This document shows positions 23,707 to 33,136 of a stretch of 64,000 bases of DNA, one piece after another. Position 1 is the stretch's first letter; each line of letters opens with the position of its first letter. Origin of the DNA: Muricoccus harenae (GTDB lineage: Bacteria; Pseudomonadota; Alphaproteobacteria; Acetobacterales; Acetobacteraceae). The stretch spans positions 1 to 64,000 of the forward strand of contig NZ_WWDL01000011.1 in assembly GCF_009848505.1 (NCBI RefSeq). The letters are read 5' to 3'. The notes under the pieces are model-generated. The model had not been told where the DNA came from and ran no database searches. It saw nothing but the letters and a program-made list of their open reading frames with translations. The position numbers were made by a program, and so were the translations under genes.

Positions 23707-26154
23707 TCACGCCCTCACGCGCTGTCCGGACGGATCGTAGAACGGCTTGAGCGAGGCCGTGGCGGGAATGCGCTCGCCCGCGACCTCGATCTCATAGCGC
23801 CCGGCCTTCACATAGCCGGCGTCGACCGGCCCGTTGCCGCTGCGGACATAGCCCATGCCGAGCGAACGCCCGAGCGTATGGCCGAACATGCCGGAGGTAA
23901 TCCGCCCCACCAGCACGCCGTCCCGCCAGACCGGCTCGTTGTGGTAGAGAAGGTGGCCGGTGCTCTCCAGGGCGAAGGAGACCAGGCGCTTGCTCACCCC
24001 TGCCTCCTTCTGCCGCAGCAGCGCATCCCGGCCGAGGAAGCCGGGATTCTTGGTCCAGGACACGGCAAAGCCCAGGCCGGCCTCGATCGGTGTGTCCTCA
24101 TCCCCGACGTCATGCCCCCAGTGGCGATAGGCCTTCTCCATGCGGAGTGCGTTCATGGCGTGGTAGCCCGCATGGCGCAGGCCCACCGTCGTGCCCGCCT
24201 CGACGATCACGTCATGGACGGCCTGGGCGAACTCCGTCGGGATGTAGAGCTCCCAGCCCAACTCGCCGACATAGGTGATCCGGCTGGCCCGCACCCTGGC
24301 ATAGCCCAGGTCAATCACCTGCGAGGTTCCGAAGGGAAAGGCTTCGTTGGACAGGTCGGCGGGCGTCAGCCCCTGCAGCAGCTCCCGCGATCGCGGGCCC
24401 ATCACGCCTAGCACGGCATAGGCCGAGGATACATCCACCGCCAACGCGCGCTCATCCTCGCGAAGGTTGCGCTTCAGCCAGCCGAAGTCGCGGACCTGCG
24501 TCGCGCAGGCAGTCACGATGAGGTAGCGCGTCTCGGACTCCCGGGTGACGGTCAGATCCGCCTCGATGCCGCCGCGCGCGTTCAGCCATTGCGTGTAGAC
24601 GATGCGGCCCTCCGGCACCGCCACGTCATTGGCGCAGATCCGGTTCAGCGCCCGCTCCGCATCCGGCCCCTCCAACACGAACTTGGCGAAGGAGGACTGG
24701 TCGAACAGGCCGACAGCCTCGCGGGTCGCGCGGCACTCCTCGGCGCAATGCTCAAACCAGTTCTGCCGGCCATAGGAATAGCGGTATTCCGGCACCACAC
24801 CCTCCGGCGCGAACCAGTTCGGGCGCTCATAACCAGCCACCTCTCCAAAGCACGCACCGCTCGCCGCCAGGCGGTCATGCAGCGTGGAGCGCCGCACGCC
24901 ACGTGCCGTCGCGGGCTGCCGGAACGGCCAGTGCATGTCGTAGAGAAGGCCGAGCGTCTCCTTCGTGCGGTCATGCAGGTAACGGGCATTGCGCTGGAAG
25001 GGCATCATCCGGCGGATGTCCACGTCCCACAGATCCACGGGCGGGTGCCCGTCCAGGATCCAGTCCGCCAGCACCTTGCCCGCGCCGCCGGCGGACTGGA
25101 TGCCGATGGAATTGAAGCCGGCCGCCACGAACAGGTTCCGCACCTCCGGCGTCTCGCCCAGCAGGTAGCGGTCATCGGGGGTGAAGCTCTCCGGCCCATT
25201 GAAGAAGAGCTGGATGCCAGCCTTGCCTAGCGCCGGCACACGGTGAATCGCTGCATTCAGCTGCGGCTCGATGTGCTCGAAGTCCCCGGGAAGCTGGTCG
25301 AAGCAGAAGGTCTCGGGGATGCCGTTCACGCCCCAGGGCTTCGCCACCGGCTCAAACCAGCCCACCAGGAGCTTTCCCGTCTCCTCCTTGAAGTAGGAGC
25401 AGGCGGCGCCATCCCGCAGCACCGGCAGGTGCGGCGTCAGGCCCGGCACCGGCTCGGTGACGATGTAGAAATGCTCGGCGGCATGCAGCGGGATGCTGAC
25501 ATTGCTCCAGCCCCCGATGCTGCGGCCCCACATGCCGCCGCAATTCACGACATGCTCGGCGCGGATCTCGCCAAACTCCGTCCGCACGCCGGCGGCACGG
25601 CCGTTCTCCACCATGATGTCGGTGGCGCGGGTATTCTCGAAAATCCGTGCGCCGCGGCTCTTCGCGCCCTTGGCCAGGGCCTGGGTGGTGTCGACCGGAC
25701 TCGTCTTGCCGTCCTTGGGGAGGAACACGGCGCCGGTCACGTCATCGGTCCGAATCAGCGGCCAGATCCGGCCCGCCTCCCGACCGGACAGCACCTCCAC
25801 CTCGAGCCCGAAGCAGCGCGCCGTCGAGGCGCTCCGGCGCAGCTCCTCGAAACGCTCCGCGTCCGTCGCCAAAGCGAGCGAGCCCGTTTGCATGAAGCCG
25901 GTTGCCTGCCCGGTCTCGGCCTCCAGCGAGGCGTAGAGCTGGGTGGTGTACTGCGCGAGGCGGGTCAGGTTGGGCGTGGCACGAAGCTGCCCCACCAGCC
26001 CGGCCGCGTGCCAGGTGGTGCCGCAGGTCAGCTGCCTGCGCTCCAGCACAACGACGTCCGTGCAGCCCCGCCTGGTCAGGTGATAGGCCACGCTGCAACC
26101 GACAATGCCGCCGCCGATGATGACGACCTGGGCGCGAGACGGAATGTCGGCCAC
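23707..26154 (-). CDS. FAD-dependent dimethylglycine/sarcosine dehydrogenase-like protein
   Basis: The 815-residue protein joins an N-terminal FAD-binding DAO domain (VVIIGGGIVGCSVAYHL; LTCGTTWHAAGLVGQL with the flavin-linking His region) to a C-terminal aminomethyltransferase-like GcvT domain (about 430-810; YVGELGWELYIP, HAGYHAMNALRMEKAYRHWG). This is the architecture of dimethylglycine and sarcosine dehydrogenases, which oxidise N-methyl groups and pass formaldehyde to tetrahydrofolate. The start is set at GTG 26154 because AAGGAG lies six bases before it; the ATG at 26172 lacks a ribosome site. An EamA transporter follows upstream on the same strand. Confidence 0.87.
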   Translation of the reverse strand: MADIPSRAQVVIIGGGIVGCSVAYHLTRRGCTDVVVLERRQLTCGTTWHAAGLVGQLRATPNLTRLAQYTTQLYASLEAETGQATGFMQTGSLALATDAERFEELRRSASTARCFGLEVEVLSGREAGRIWPLIRTDDVTGAVFLPKDGKTSPVDTTQALAKGAKSRGARIFENTRATDIMVENGRAAGVRTEFGEIRAEHVVNCGGMWGRSIGGWSNVSIPLHAAEHFYIVTEPVPGLTPHLPVLRDGAACSYFKEETGKLLVGWFEPVAKPWGVNGIPETFCFDQLPGDFEHIEPQLNAAIHRVPALGKAGIQLFFNGPESFTPDDRYLLGETPEVRNLFVAAGFNSIGIQSAGGAGKVLADWILDGHPPVDLWDVDIRRMMPFQRNARYLHDRTKETLGLLYDMHWPFRQPATARGVRRSTLHDRLAASGACFGEVAGYERPNWFAPEGVVPEYRYSYGRQNWFEHCAEECRATREAVGLFDQSSFAKFVLEGPDAERALNRICANDVAVPEGRIVYTQWLNARGGIEADLTVTRESETRYLIVTACATQVRDFGWLKRNLREDERALAVDVSSAYAVLGVMGPRSRELLQGLTPADLSNEAFPFGTSQVIDLGYARVRASRITYVGELGWELYIPTEFAQAVHDVIVEAGTTVGLRHAGYHAMNALRMEKAYRHWGHDVGDEDTPIEAGLGFAVSWTKNPGFLGRDALLRQKEAGVSKRLVSFALESTGHLLYHNEPVWRDGVLVGRITSGMFGHTLGRSLGMGYVRSGNGPVDAGYVKAGRYEIEVAGERIPATASLKPFYDPSGQRVRA

Positions 26155-26243
26155 GGCTGGCTCCTTCGGCATGGGCAGTTCGTAGAACTATCCGCGATCG
26201 TTCCGGATCGGTGAAGCCGGCCGATCCGCAACAGGATCGGCCC

Positions 26244-27215
26244 TCAGCTCGCCTTGCGCTGCGTCCAGCCAAGGTAAAGCCCCGAGGCGACGATGATGGC
26301 GCCACCGGCCCAGGTAACCGCATCCGGCAGGTGCTGGAAGAACAGCCAGCCGATCGCGACGGAGCCGAGCAACTGGAAGTACTGGAAGGGCGAGACGATG
26401 TTCGCGGGCGCGTAGAGCAATGCACGCGCCACGAAATAATGCCCGATGGCTCCGAATGCGCCGCAACCGAGGAACAGCAGGAAGTCGGCCAGGGTTGCCG
26501 GGTTTTGCCACACGAAGGGCAGCGTCAGCATCAGACCGAAGGCCCCCACAAGCGTGCACCAAAGCGCCGACGTCGCCGGCGGATCATAGGGCGCCACGAG
26601 CCGCGTGAGGATTTGGTACACGCCATAGGCGGTCGCGGAGAGCAGCACCAGGACCGAAGCCCACTGGAACACGCCGCTGCCCGGGCGCAGCAGCACCAGA
26701 ACGCCGATGAAGCCGACGAGCACAGCGCCAATCCGGCCGGGCGTCGTCCGCTCCCGCAGCACCGGCCACGCGAGGAGGGCGACAATCAGCGGGGCCGCCA
26801 GCTGGATGGCGGCCTGCTCGGCGAGCGCGATGAAGGTCAGCGCATAGAAGGACGCGAGGTTCGAGGTGGTCAGCATGGCAGCGCGCATGAGCTGAAGGCC
26901 GGGCCGCCGACTGCGCAGCACGCCAAGCCCCGAGCCCGGCAGGAACAGCGCCGACAGGAACAGGAGATGGACGAAGGCCCGCGCCCAGGACACCTGCAGG
27001 GAGGAATAGTCCTGCCCGAGGATCTTGGCGAAGCCGCTCATCACCGGGAACATGAGCCCCGCCGCGCACATGCACAGGATGCCGTGGAGGATACGACGCG
27101 GGGCCGGCGCCTGGCCCGATGTCACGCCTGGAGGCTCTTCATCCGGCGCAAGCTTGTCGTGCCCGCACCCGCCATGCAACCGGGCCGCCGCCCTTCCCAA
27201 GGGCGGCGTGCCCAT
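26244..27215 (-). CDS. DMT-superfamily (EamA) transporter
   Basis: This inner-membrane protein has about ten hydrophobic segments and two EamA repeats. Examples are GILCMCAAGLMFPVMSGFAK at the first helix, the mid-chain ERTTPGRIGAVLVGFIGVLV, and AGGAIIVASGLYLGW at the end. It probably exports or imports a small metabolite. Counted from the ATG at 27215 it has 323 residues, but about 40 polar residues then precede the first helix. A GTG at 27125 is an alternative and gives the more usual length. It lies 89 bases upstream of the dehydrogenase, same strand, and may be cotranscribed. Confidence 0.85.
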   Translation of the reverse strand: MGTPPLGRAAARLHGGCGHDKLAPDEEPPGVTSGQAPAPRRILHGILCMCAAGLMFPVMSGFAKILGQDYSSLQVSWARAFVHLLFLSALFLPGSGLGVLRSRRPGLQLMRAAMLTTSNLASFYALTFIALAEQAAIQLAAPLIVALLAWPVLRERTTPGRIGAVLVGFIGVLVLLRPGSGVFQWASVLVLLSATAYGVYQILTRLVAPYDPPATSALWCTLVGAFGLMLTLPFVWQNPATLADFLLFLGCGAFGAIGHYFVARALLYAPANIVSPFQYFQLLGSVAIGWLFFQHLPDAVTWAGGAIIVASGLYLGWTQRKAS

Positions 27216-27235
27216 GAACCCTCGCCTGGAAATCC

Positions 27236-28261
27236 TCAGCCGGTGGCGAGGATTGCCTCGACGATCTCCTGCACCTCCAGCGCTTCCCGCAGCGTCGCGA
27301 GGCTTTGCGGCTCGCCCCGGGTCATTGCCACCACCTTGTCGAGCTGCCCGCGCAGCACCAGCGGCCGCATGCGCTCATTGGGCAGCGCATCGGCCTCGGT
27401 GGCCCAGCCGCCATCCGTCTCGCGCTCGGCCACCGACCAGTCCCGCAGGCGGATCGCGCCGGCAGAGCCGCGCAGGGTCCAGCCATTGGCGTCGTCCCGC
27501 TCGGTGGTTCCAACGGAGCCGCGCAGGGTTACGGGGACGCCGCCCGCGGTCAGCCGGGCCACGATGGAGGTTTCCGCCCCATCCCCGCCCGGATAGGTCG
27601 CCCGCGCCTGCTCCAGCTTCAGCGGGCCGAGCAGCCGGCGGGTCAGGAACAGGAAATGCGACACGACCTCCCGCGTGAAGCCGCCCTCGGCCCGGCGCGC
27701 GAGCCAGCCTGAGGCGTCGTGCTGCCAGGAGCGAGGCCAAGTGGCGAAGGCGACCTCGATCTCCAGCGAGGCCGGGGCCCCCACCGTGCCGCCGTCCCGC
27801 CAGGCCAGGAGCTGCGCCACGGCCGGGGACGAGGCCATGGGGAAGTTCACGGCCGCCCGGGCCCCGCCGGCCTCGGCGCGGAGCACGAAATCACGGGCGG
27901 CGGCGGTGTCGTGGGAAAGCGGCTTCTCCAGCAGCACGGCGCGTCGCGCAGAGAGCGCCGCTTCGGCTAGGGGGAGGTGGGCCGCCGGCGGGGCGGCGAT
28001 GTAAAGGCAGTCGCAGGCGTCGATCACCGCCTGGGCGCTCTCCAGCATCGGCAGACCCGGGGCAATGGCCGCAAGCCGGGTCGTGGCATCCGGGGAGGGG
28101 TCCCACACACCCGTCAGGTCGAGCGGCGCCGTGCTGTGGTCCAGCGCCGCGCGCAGCAGCCGCTCCCCCATGATGCCGAAGCCGACGATACCCAGCCTCA
28201 CCGCGTCAGCACGCTTTGCTTCCAATCCGATATGTCCTCTGATTCGAGAGCGCGGGACCAT
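27236..28261 (-). CDS. Gfo/Idh/MocA-family oxidoreductase
   Basis: The 341-residue protein has an N-terminal Rossmann fold (LGIVGFGIMGERLLRAAL) and the Gfo/Idh marker VLLEKPLSHDTAAA with the EKP motif. The C-terminal alpha/beta domain has VVSHFLFLTRRLLG. It should oxidise or reduce a sugar-like or acyl substrate with NAD(P). About 20 extra residues lie before the Rossmann fold; a GTG near 28201 would remove them but has no clear ribosome site. The 3' neighbour is the EamA transporter gene. Confidence 0.83.
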   Translation of the reverse strand: MVPRSRIRGHIGLEAKRADAVRLGIVGFGIMGERLLRAALDHSTAPLDLTGVWDPSPDATTRLAAIAPGLPMLESAQAVIDACDCLYIAAPPAAHLPLAEAALSARRAVLLEKPLSHDTAAARDFVLRAEAGGARAAVNFPMASSPAVAQLLAWRDGGTVGAPASLEIEVAFATWPRSWQHDASGWLARRAEGGFTREVVSHFLFLTRRLLGPLKLEQARATYPGGDGAETSIVARLTAGGVPVTLRGSVGTTERDDANGWTLRGSAGAIRLRDWSVAERETDGGWATEADALPNERMRPLVLRGQLDKVVAMTRGEPQSLATLREALEVQEIVEAILATG

Positions 28262-28322
28262 GAACGCAGCCTTCGTGCCACGCCAGTCCCGGCGGTGCCG
28301 AAAGCAACCGGCAGGGATAGGA

Positions 28323-29159
28323 TCAGCCCCTGACCGCTCTCGCCCGCAGCAGGCCGTGCCGGGGCGACGCCAGCAGGGCCAGCAGGAACAGCCCCGACAG
28401 CACCACCACGATGGAACCGGCGGAGGAGGCGTTCAGCATGAAGCTGATCTGGATGCCCGCGACGACCGCCAGGCAGGCACTGCCCACGGCCACCAGCACC
28501 ATCCGCCCGAACCGCGCCGTCATCAGCAGGCCGATGGCGCCCGGCGTGATCAGCAGCGCCACCACCAGGATGACTCCCACCGCCTGCACCGCCGCCACGA
28601 TGCTGGCCGCCAGCACGACCAGAAGAAGCAGGCGCAGCCGTTCCACATGCAGGCCCGCAACGCGCGCCTGCCCTGGATCGAAGCAGAACAGCAGCAGGTC
28701 GCGCCCGCGCACCGCCAGGATCAGCAGCGCCGCGCCGGCGATGCCCAGGATCTGCCAGAAGTCCTCATCCTCGATGCCCAGGATGCTGCCGAAGAGAACA
28801 TGGGAAAGATGCACGTCCGACCGAACCTGGGTGAGCATGACGAGACCGAGGGCGAACATGCCGCTGAACATCACCCCCATCGCCGCATCCTCCTTCACCC
28901 GACTCACGGCGCGGATGGCGCCGGCGCCGACCGCGCAGGCGAGCCCGGCGACAAAGGCGCCGATCACCAGCGGAATGCCGAGGAGATAGGCGCCGACGAC
29001 ACCGGGTAGGATGGCGTGGCTGACCGCGTCGCCCATCAGCGACCATCCCTTCAGCACGACAAAACAGGAGAGGATGGCCGAGAGCACGGCCACCAGCAGC
29101 CCGACCAGCAGTGCCTGCTGCATGAATCCATGGGTCCATGGCTCGATCAGCGCGGTCAT
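28323..29159 (-). CDS. Manganese/iron ABC transporter permease (SitD/MntD-like)
   Basis: The 278-residue inner-membrane protein of the ABC-3 (ZnuB/SitC/MntB) family has about eight to nine membrane helices. It carries FVVLKGWSLMGDAVSHAILPGVV, the conserved loop of metal permeases, and AVGVILVVALLITPGAIG. It is the fourth and last gene of the importer operon, overlapping the preceding permease by four bases (ATGA). Two permeases plus an ATPase and a binding protein is the SitABCD/MntABCD layout. The metal assignment rests on the nearby mntR and its boxes. Confidence 0.88.
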   Translation of the reverse strand: MTALIEPWTHGFMQQALLVGLLVAVLSAILSCFVVLKGWSLMGDAVSHAILPGVVGAYLLGIPLVIGAFVAGLACAVGAGAIRAVSRVKEDAAMGVMFSGMFALGLVMLTQVRSDVHLSHVLFGSILGIEDEDFWQILGIAGAALLILAVRGRDLLLFCFDPGQARVAGLHVERLRLLLLVVLAASIVAAVQAVGVILVVALLITPGAIGLLMTARFGRMVLVAVGSACLAVVAGIQISFMLNASSAGSIVVVLSGLFLLALLASPRHGLLRARAVRG

Positions 29160-30025
29160 GCCGCCACCTCGTCGCCCTGGGCGGAACGCCTTGCGGCGCG
29201 CCGCGCGGCCAGGATGCCGTGGCGCGGCGCCGCCACCAGCACCGCGAGGAAGATCAGCGCCTGGGAGGCCACGATGACGCCGCCCGTGGAACCATCGAGG
29301 AAGTAGCTGGCATAGGCGCCCAGTAGCCCGGTGCTGGTCCCGATCCCGGCGGCAATTGCGGCCATGCGGCCGAAGCGGTCCGTCAGCAGATAGGCGGTGG
29401 CGCCCGGGGTGACGAGCATACCGATCACCAGCACCGCCCCCACCGCCTGCAGCCCTGCCACCGCCGTCGCGGCCAGCAGCGTCAGCAACAGCAGGCGCAT
29501 GGCACCCGGGCTACCGCCGATCGCCGCGAGCTGCACGGGATCGAACAGGGAGAGCATGAGGTCCCGCCCCTTCACGGCCAGGACCAGCACCACCAGCACC
29601 GCGATGATGGCCATCTGCAGGATGTCGGCATCCGCGATGCCCAGCACATTGCCAAAGACGATGGTGCGCAGCCGGACATTCGAGGGAAAGAGTGAGAGCA
29701 GGAACAGTCCCAGGCCAAAGAAGCCGGTGAAGACCACGCCGATCACCGTGTCCTCGCGCAGGGGCGTCCGGCCGCGCAGACCGGCCATGGCCCCTGCCGC
29801 GAGCAACCCCGAGGCAAAGGCGCCGATGGCGAAGGGAATCCCGCCCATCCAGGCCAACACCACCCCAGGCACCACCGCATGGCTCAGCGCATCGCCCATC
29901 AGGGACCAGCCCTTCAGCACGACATAGCAGGAGAGCAGGCCCGCCACTGCGCCCACCAGTGCGCTGATCGCCATGGCGCGCAGCATGTAGTCATAGGCGA
30001 AGGGGATCAGCAGCTCCTCGACCAT
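29156..30025 (-). CDS. Manganese/iron ABC transporter permease (SitC/MntC-like)
   Basis: The 289-residue ABC-3 family permease is paralogous to the next gene: YVVLKGWSLMGDALSHAVVPGVV and VGAVLVIGMLVTPGATAYLL match its partner closely. The two should form a heterodimer in the inner membrane. Its start forms a TGATG overlap with the ATPase gene and its end overlaps the second permease, so the genes are translationally coupled. The C-terminus is Arg/Ala-rich and cytoplasmic. Confidence 0.88.
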   Translation of the reverse strand: MVEELLIPFAYDYMLRAMAISALVGAVAGLLSCYVVLKGWSLMGDALSHAVVPGVVLAWMGGIPFAIGAFASGLLAAGAMAGLRGRTPLREDTVIGVVFTGFFGLGLFLLSLFPSNVRLRTIVFGNVLGIADADILQMAIIAVLVVLVLAVKGRDLMLSLFDPVQLAAIGGSPGAMRLLLLTLLAATAVAGLQAVGAVLVIGMLVTPGATAYLLTDRFGRMAAIAAGIGTSTGLLGAYASYFLDGSTGGVIVASQALIFLAVLVAAPRHGILAARRAARRSAQGDEVAA

Positions 30026-30807
30026 CAGGCGGTCTGCTCCGCGGGCCGCCGCTGCGGGAGCCGGGCCGGGTGCCGCAGCGCGCCGCCGAAGGCCATGCGC
30101 AGGTTCTCCTCGGTGAAGACCTCTGCGGTGGGGCCGGAGGCCAGTACGGTGCGATTCACCAGCACCACCTCGTCACAAAATTCCGGGATGCTGCCGAGGT
30201 CATGGGTGGAGACGAGCACGATCCGGCCTTCCTCCCCGAAGCCCTTCAGCAGGGCGATGATCGCCTGCTCCGTCGTCGCGTCCACGCCGGTGAAGGGCTC
30301 GTCCAGCAGGAGCAGCTCCGCCCCCTGCGCGATGGCGCGGGCGAGGAAGACCCGCTTGCGCTGCCCGCCCGACAGCTCACCGATCTGGCGATCCGCCAGC
30401 GCGCCCATGCCAACGCGCTCCAGCGCCCCCGCGACCGCGGCACGATCCGCGGCGCGCGGGATGCGGAGGATGTTCATGTGCCCGTAGCGGCCCATCATCA
30501 CCACGTCCCGCACCGAGACGGGGAAGGTCCAGTCCACCTCCTCCGCCTGCGGCACATAGGCCACGCGGTTCCGGCGCAACGCGGCCTCCACCGGCTCGCC
30601 GCCGATCAGCACGCGCCCGGAGGTGGGGCGCACCAGTCCCATGATGGCCTTGAACAGCGTGGACTTGCCGGCGCCGTTGATGCCGACCAGCCCGCAGATC
30701 GTGCCCGCCTCCAGCCGGAAGCCGGCATCGCGCAGCGCTGTATGGCCGTTTGCATAGGTGACGGAGACGGCCTCGACCGAGAGATCGGGTGAGACGGGCG
30801 CGCGCAT
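30025..30807 (-). CDS. Manganese/iron ABC transporter ATP-binding protein (SitB/MntB-like)
   Basis: The 260-residue ATPase has Walker A (GINGAGKST), the Q-loop segment ([11 protein letters not shown]), the signature LSGGQRKR and Walker B (LLLLDEPF). [20 protein letters not shown] is characteristic of metal-chelate importers of the Znu/Sit/Mnt type. It powers uptake through the two permeases encoded downstream. It overlaps the binding-protein gene (TGATG) and the first permease gene by one base. Confidence 0.92.
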   Translation of the reverse strand: MRAPVSPDLSVEAVSVTYANGHTALRDAGFRLEAGTICGLVGINGAGKSTLFKAIMGLVRPTSGRVLIGGEPVEAALRRNRVAYVPQAEEVDWTFPVSVRDVVMMGRYGHMNILRIPRAADRAAVAGALERVGMGALADRQIGELSGGQRKRVFLARAIAQGAELLLLDEPFTGVDATTEQAIIALLKGFGEEGRIVLVSTHDLGSIPEFCDEVVLVNRTVLASGPTAEVFTEENLRMAFGGALRHPARLPQRRPAEQTA

Positions 30808-31727
30808 CAGCGGGACGCCTGGCCGTCGCCAAAGGCGCGCAGGATTGTCTCCGCATTCGCCTCCAGCAGCCGGAGATAGGTGGGGACCGGGCCATCCGCC
30901 GCGGTCAGGCTGTCCACATGCAGCACGCCGCCGAAGCGCACCCCGGCCTCGCGCGCTACCTGGCGCATCGGGCGGTCGTTCACCGTGCTCTCACAGAAGG
31001 CCGCGGGGGGACGGCTGCGGCGCAGCGTGTCGATCAGTGCCCGCACCTGGCGCGGCGTGCCCTCCTCCTCGGCGTTGATGGGCCAGAGATAGGCCTCGCG
31101 CAGGCCGTAGTCGCGGGTGAAATAGCTGAAGGCCCCTTCGCAGGTGGCCAGCACGCGGCGCTCCGCCGGAATGGTCGCCAGCCGCTCGCGCAGCTTGGCA
31201 TCCACGGCCCGCAGCCGCTCCGAATAGGCCTGGGCATTGGCTGCGAAGACTGGCGCCCGGGCGGGATCGAGCTCGGTCAGCGCCTTGCGGATGTTCTCAA
31301 CATAGGTCAGTGCGACAGTCGGCGACATCCAGGCATGGGGATTGGGCTTGTCCTTGTAGGGCCCTTCGCCGATGCCGATCGGCGCCACTCCCTCGGTCAG
31401 CACCGCCTGGCGGACATTGCTCACGCGACCGAAGAACCGCTCGAACCAGCGCTCCAGCCCCATGCCGTTCCAGAGCACGAGATCGGCTGCCTGGGCCCGC
31501 GCCACATCCTGCGGGGTGGGGTCATAGTCATGGATCTCAGCGCCGGGGCGAGTGAGGCTTTCCACGATGGCGCCGTCACCGGCCACGTTGCTCGCCATAT
31601 CCGCCAGCACGGTGAAGGTGGCCACCACCCGCTTCGGCGCGCCGGGCGCCTGGGCCATGGCGGGCATGGCTGCACCTGCCGTCAGGGCGGCGGCGAGAAG
31701 CAGGCGGCGGGGAAGCTGAAGGAACAT
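30807..31727 (-). CDS. Manganese/iron ABC transporter substrate-binding protein (SitA/MntA-like)
   Basis: The 306-residue periplasmic protein begins with a signal peptide ([18 protein letters not shown]). It has the cluster A-I metal ligands: His in [12 protein letters not shown], His in NPHAWMSP, Glu in CEGAFSYF and Asp in LHVDSLT. The Glu/Asp pair, without the His-rich loop of ZnuA, fits manganese or iron and not zinc. The start at 31727 has GGAG six bases upstream. An MntR-type palindrome lies 48 bases upstream. It heads the four-gene importer operon. Confidence 0.9.
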   Translation of the reverse strand: MFLQLPRRLLLAAALTAGAAMPAMAQAPGAPKRVVATFTVLADMASNVAGDGAIVESLTRPGAEIHDYDPTPQDVARAQAADLVLWNGMGLERWFERFFGRVSNVRQAVLTEGVAPIGIGEGPYKDKPNPHAWMSPTVALTYVENIRKALTELDPARAPVFAANAQAYSERLRAVDAKLRERLATIPAERRVLATCEGAFSYFTRDYGLREAYLWPINAEEEGTPRQVRALIDTLRRSRPPAAFCESTVNDRPMRQVAREAGVRFGGVLHVDSLTAADGPVPTYLRLLEANAETILRAFGDGQASR

Positions 31728-31774
31728 GCGTTCTCCTGTCGGTGTTTCCCGAACGTCCAGCACGTGAGCTAGAA

Positions 31775-31790
31775 CGTAGGATATGCTACA
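31775..31790. promoter_or_regulatory. Probable MntR box before the metal importer operon
   Basis: Read on the minus strand, TGTAGC-ATAT-CCTACG is an imperfect palindrome. It has the same 6-4-6 geometry and the same left half-site as the perfect palindrome in front of mntR (TGTAGC-CAAA-GCTACA). It lies upstream of the binding-protein gene, where a Mn-loaded repressor would block transcription. Confidence 0.7.
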
Positions 31791-31822
31791 TTCAAGGTCG
31801 AGTGGAGACCCTGACCGCGATT

Positions 31823-33016
31823 TCAGAAGCGGTGGGCCACGCCGAGGGCGATCCCGAGGTCATTGGCGGTGACGCCGCCTTCCTCGATCTGCCGCCAGCC
31901 AATCTGCATAGTGAGGCCCGGGAGGACGGCCTGCGGAGGCAGCAGCTCCTCCAGAACAACGTCCAGGCCGATGGTACGCTGCGCCGAACGGGATTTGGCG
32001 CCACCCTCGTCCTCGTTCCATTGCCGGCCCTCCGTATAGGAGAGGCCGAATGCCCCCCATTCCAGGGAAACGCCCGCCATGGCGAAGCGTCGCTCCCTCC
32101 TGCGGAAGCCATCGGCATGGTCCAGCCGCACCGCCTCAGCCATCGGCACCACGCGGAGGCCAGGCACGGGGCGAAAGGCCCAGGCGACGGCGCCCACGAG
32201 GCCACGCTCCGTCGCGTCCTGTCCCGCAAGCCGGGCATCCTCCCCGGCTCCCCGGTGGGAAAGGCCGAAGCTGTAGTCCAGCACACCCAGCGGCAGGGTC
32301 ATTCCCTCCCCGGCCAGGGAGACCACGGTGCTGGAGAACCCGTCAGTGTTGCCCGTCCCCCCCACGGAACGGCGAAGCTTGGCCCGGTGCGAGCGGCGGC
32401 CGGTCTGCGGATCCTCCACCGCGTAACGGTGGTTGAAGAAGCCTGTAGAGAGGAAGCTGCGATCTGCCCGGAAGATCTCAACCCGGACCGAACTGGCGCC
32501 CCATTCCGGCAGCAGATGAAGAAGGTCCGGTAAAGAGATGTCGATACCGGCGCCAATCTGCTCGGCGATCTCGTAGCGCTCCCCGAACTCGGTCCCGTAG
32601 AGGCCGGGGCCCGCGTTCCAGCCCAGGCCGAAGCGCGGGTGGATCTTGCCAGCCGCGAGCGCCAGGGGGCGGGCCGTTTAGGTGAGATAGAGCTGATCGA
32701 CATAGGCCGTTTCGTCCCGCAGGACCTGGCTGCGCCCCGTCGCCGCGCGGTCACGCTGCTCCATGCGGAAGGCGCCGGTCAGACCGAGCCCGGTGCTGCT
32801 GGTGACGGTCAGATCCGCCTCGACCTCCATGAAGGCATTTGAATGGGCGCGCATGCCGCCGGCGGGACCCAGGCGGTCGGCCCGCAGGACGATCTCCGCA
32901 CCGCCATCCACATCGACCCAGAAGGGGCCCCGGGCATGCGCACCGGTGGCGCCGAAGGCGAGCATAGCCATGAGGGCCAGGAAGAGGGGTAAAGGCGACA
33001 CGCCCAGCGCAACCAT
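31823..33016 (-). pseudogene. Outer-membrane beta-barrel gene with one in-frame stop codon
   Basis: One continuous frame of 398 codons is interrupted only by a TAA at 32678-32680. Before it come a signal peptide (LFLALMAMLAFGATGAHA) and barrel-like strands ending YVDQLYLT. After it the same frame goes on with LALAAGKIHPRFGLGWNAGP and repeated amphipathic strands, ending in ...LGVAHRF. A terminal Phe is the usual signal of an outer-membrane barrel. The gene lies between two MntR-type boxes and upstream of the metal importer on the same strand. A role as a metal-responsive porin is an inference. The stop may be a true nonsense mutation, a sequencing error, or suppressed. Confidence 0.75.
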
Positions 33017-33069
33017 GAAGAAACTCCAACTTGTCTAAGTCTCACCCGATTCATGAGCAACATCCTAAT

Positions 33070-33085
33070 TGTAGCCAAAGCTACA
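33070..33085. promoter_or_regulatory. MntR box shared by mntR and the outer-membrane barrel gene
   Basis: TGTAGC-CAAA-GCTACA is a perfect 6-bp inverted repeat in the divergent promoter region. Its twin (one arm identical, the other close) lies before the metal importer at 31775. This suggests autoregulation of mntR and joint control of the barrel gene. Confidence 0.75.
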
Positions 33086-33136
33086 TTTCTGCAAGTGGGT
33101 TTGCGGCGGCGTGGCCGATGGGCTACCCGGAGCCTT

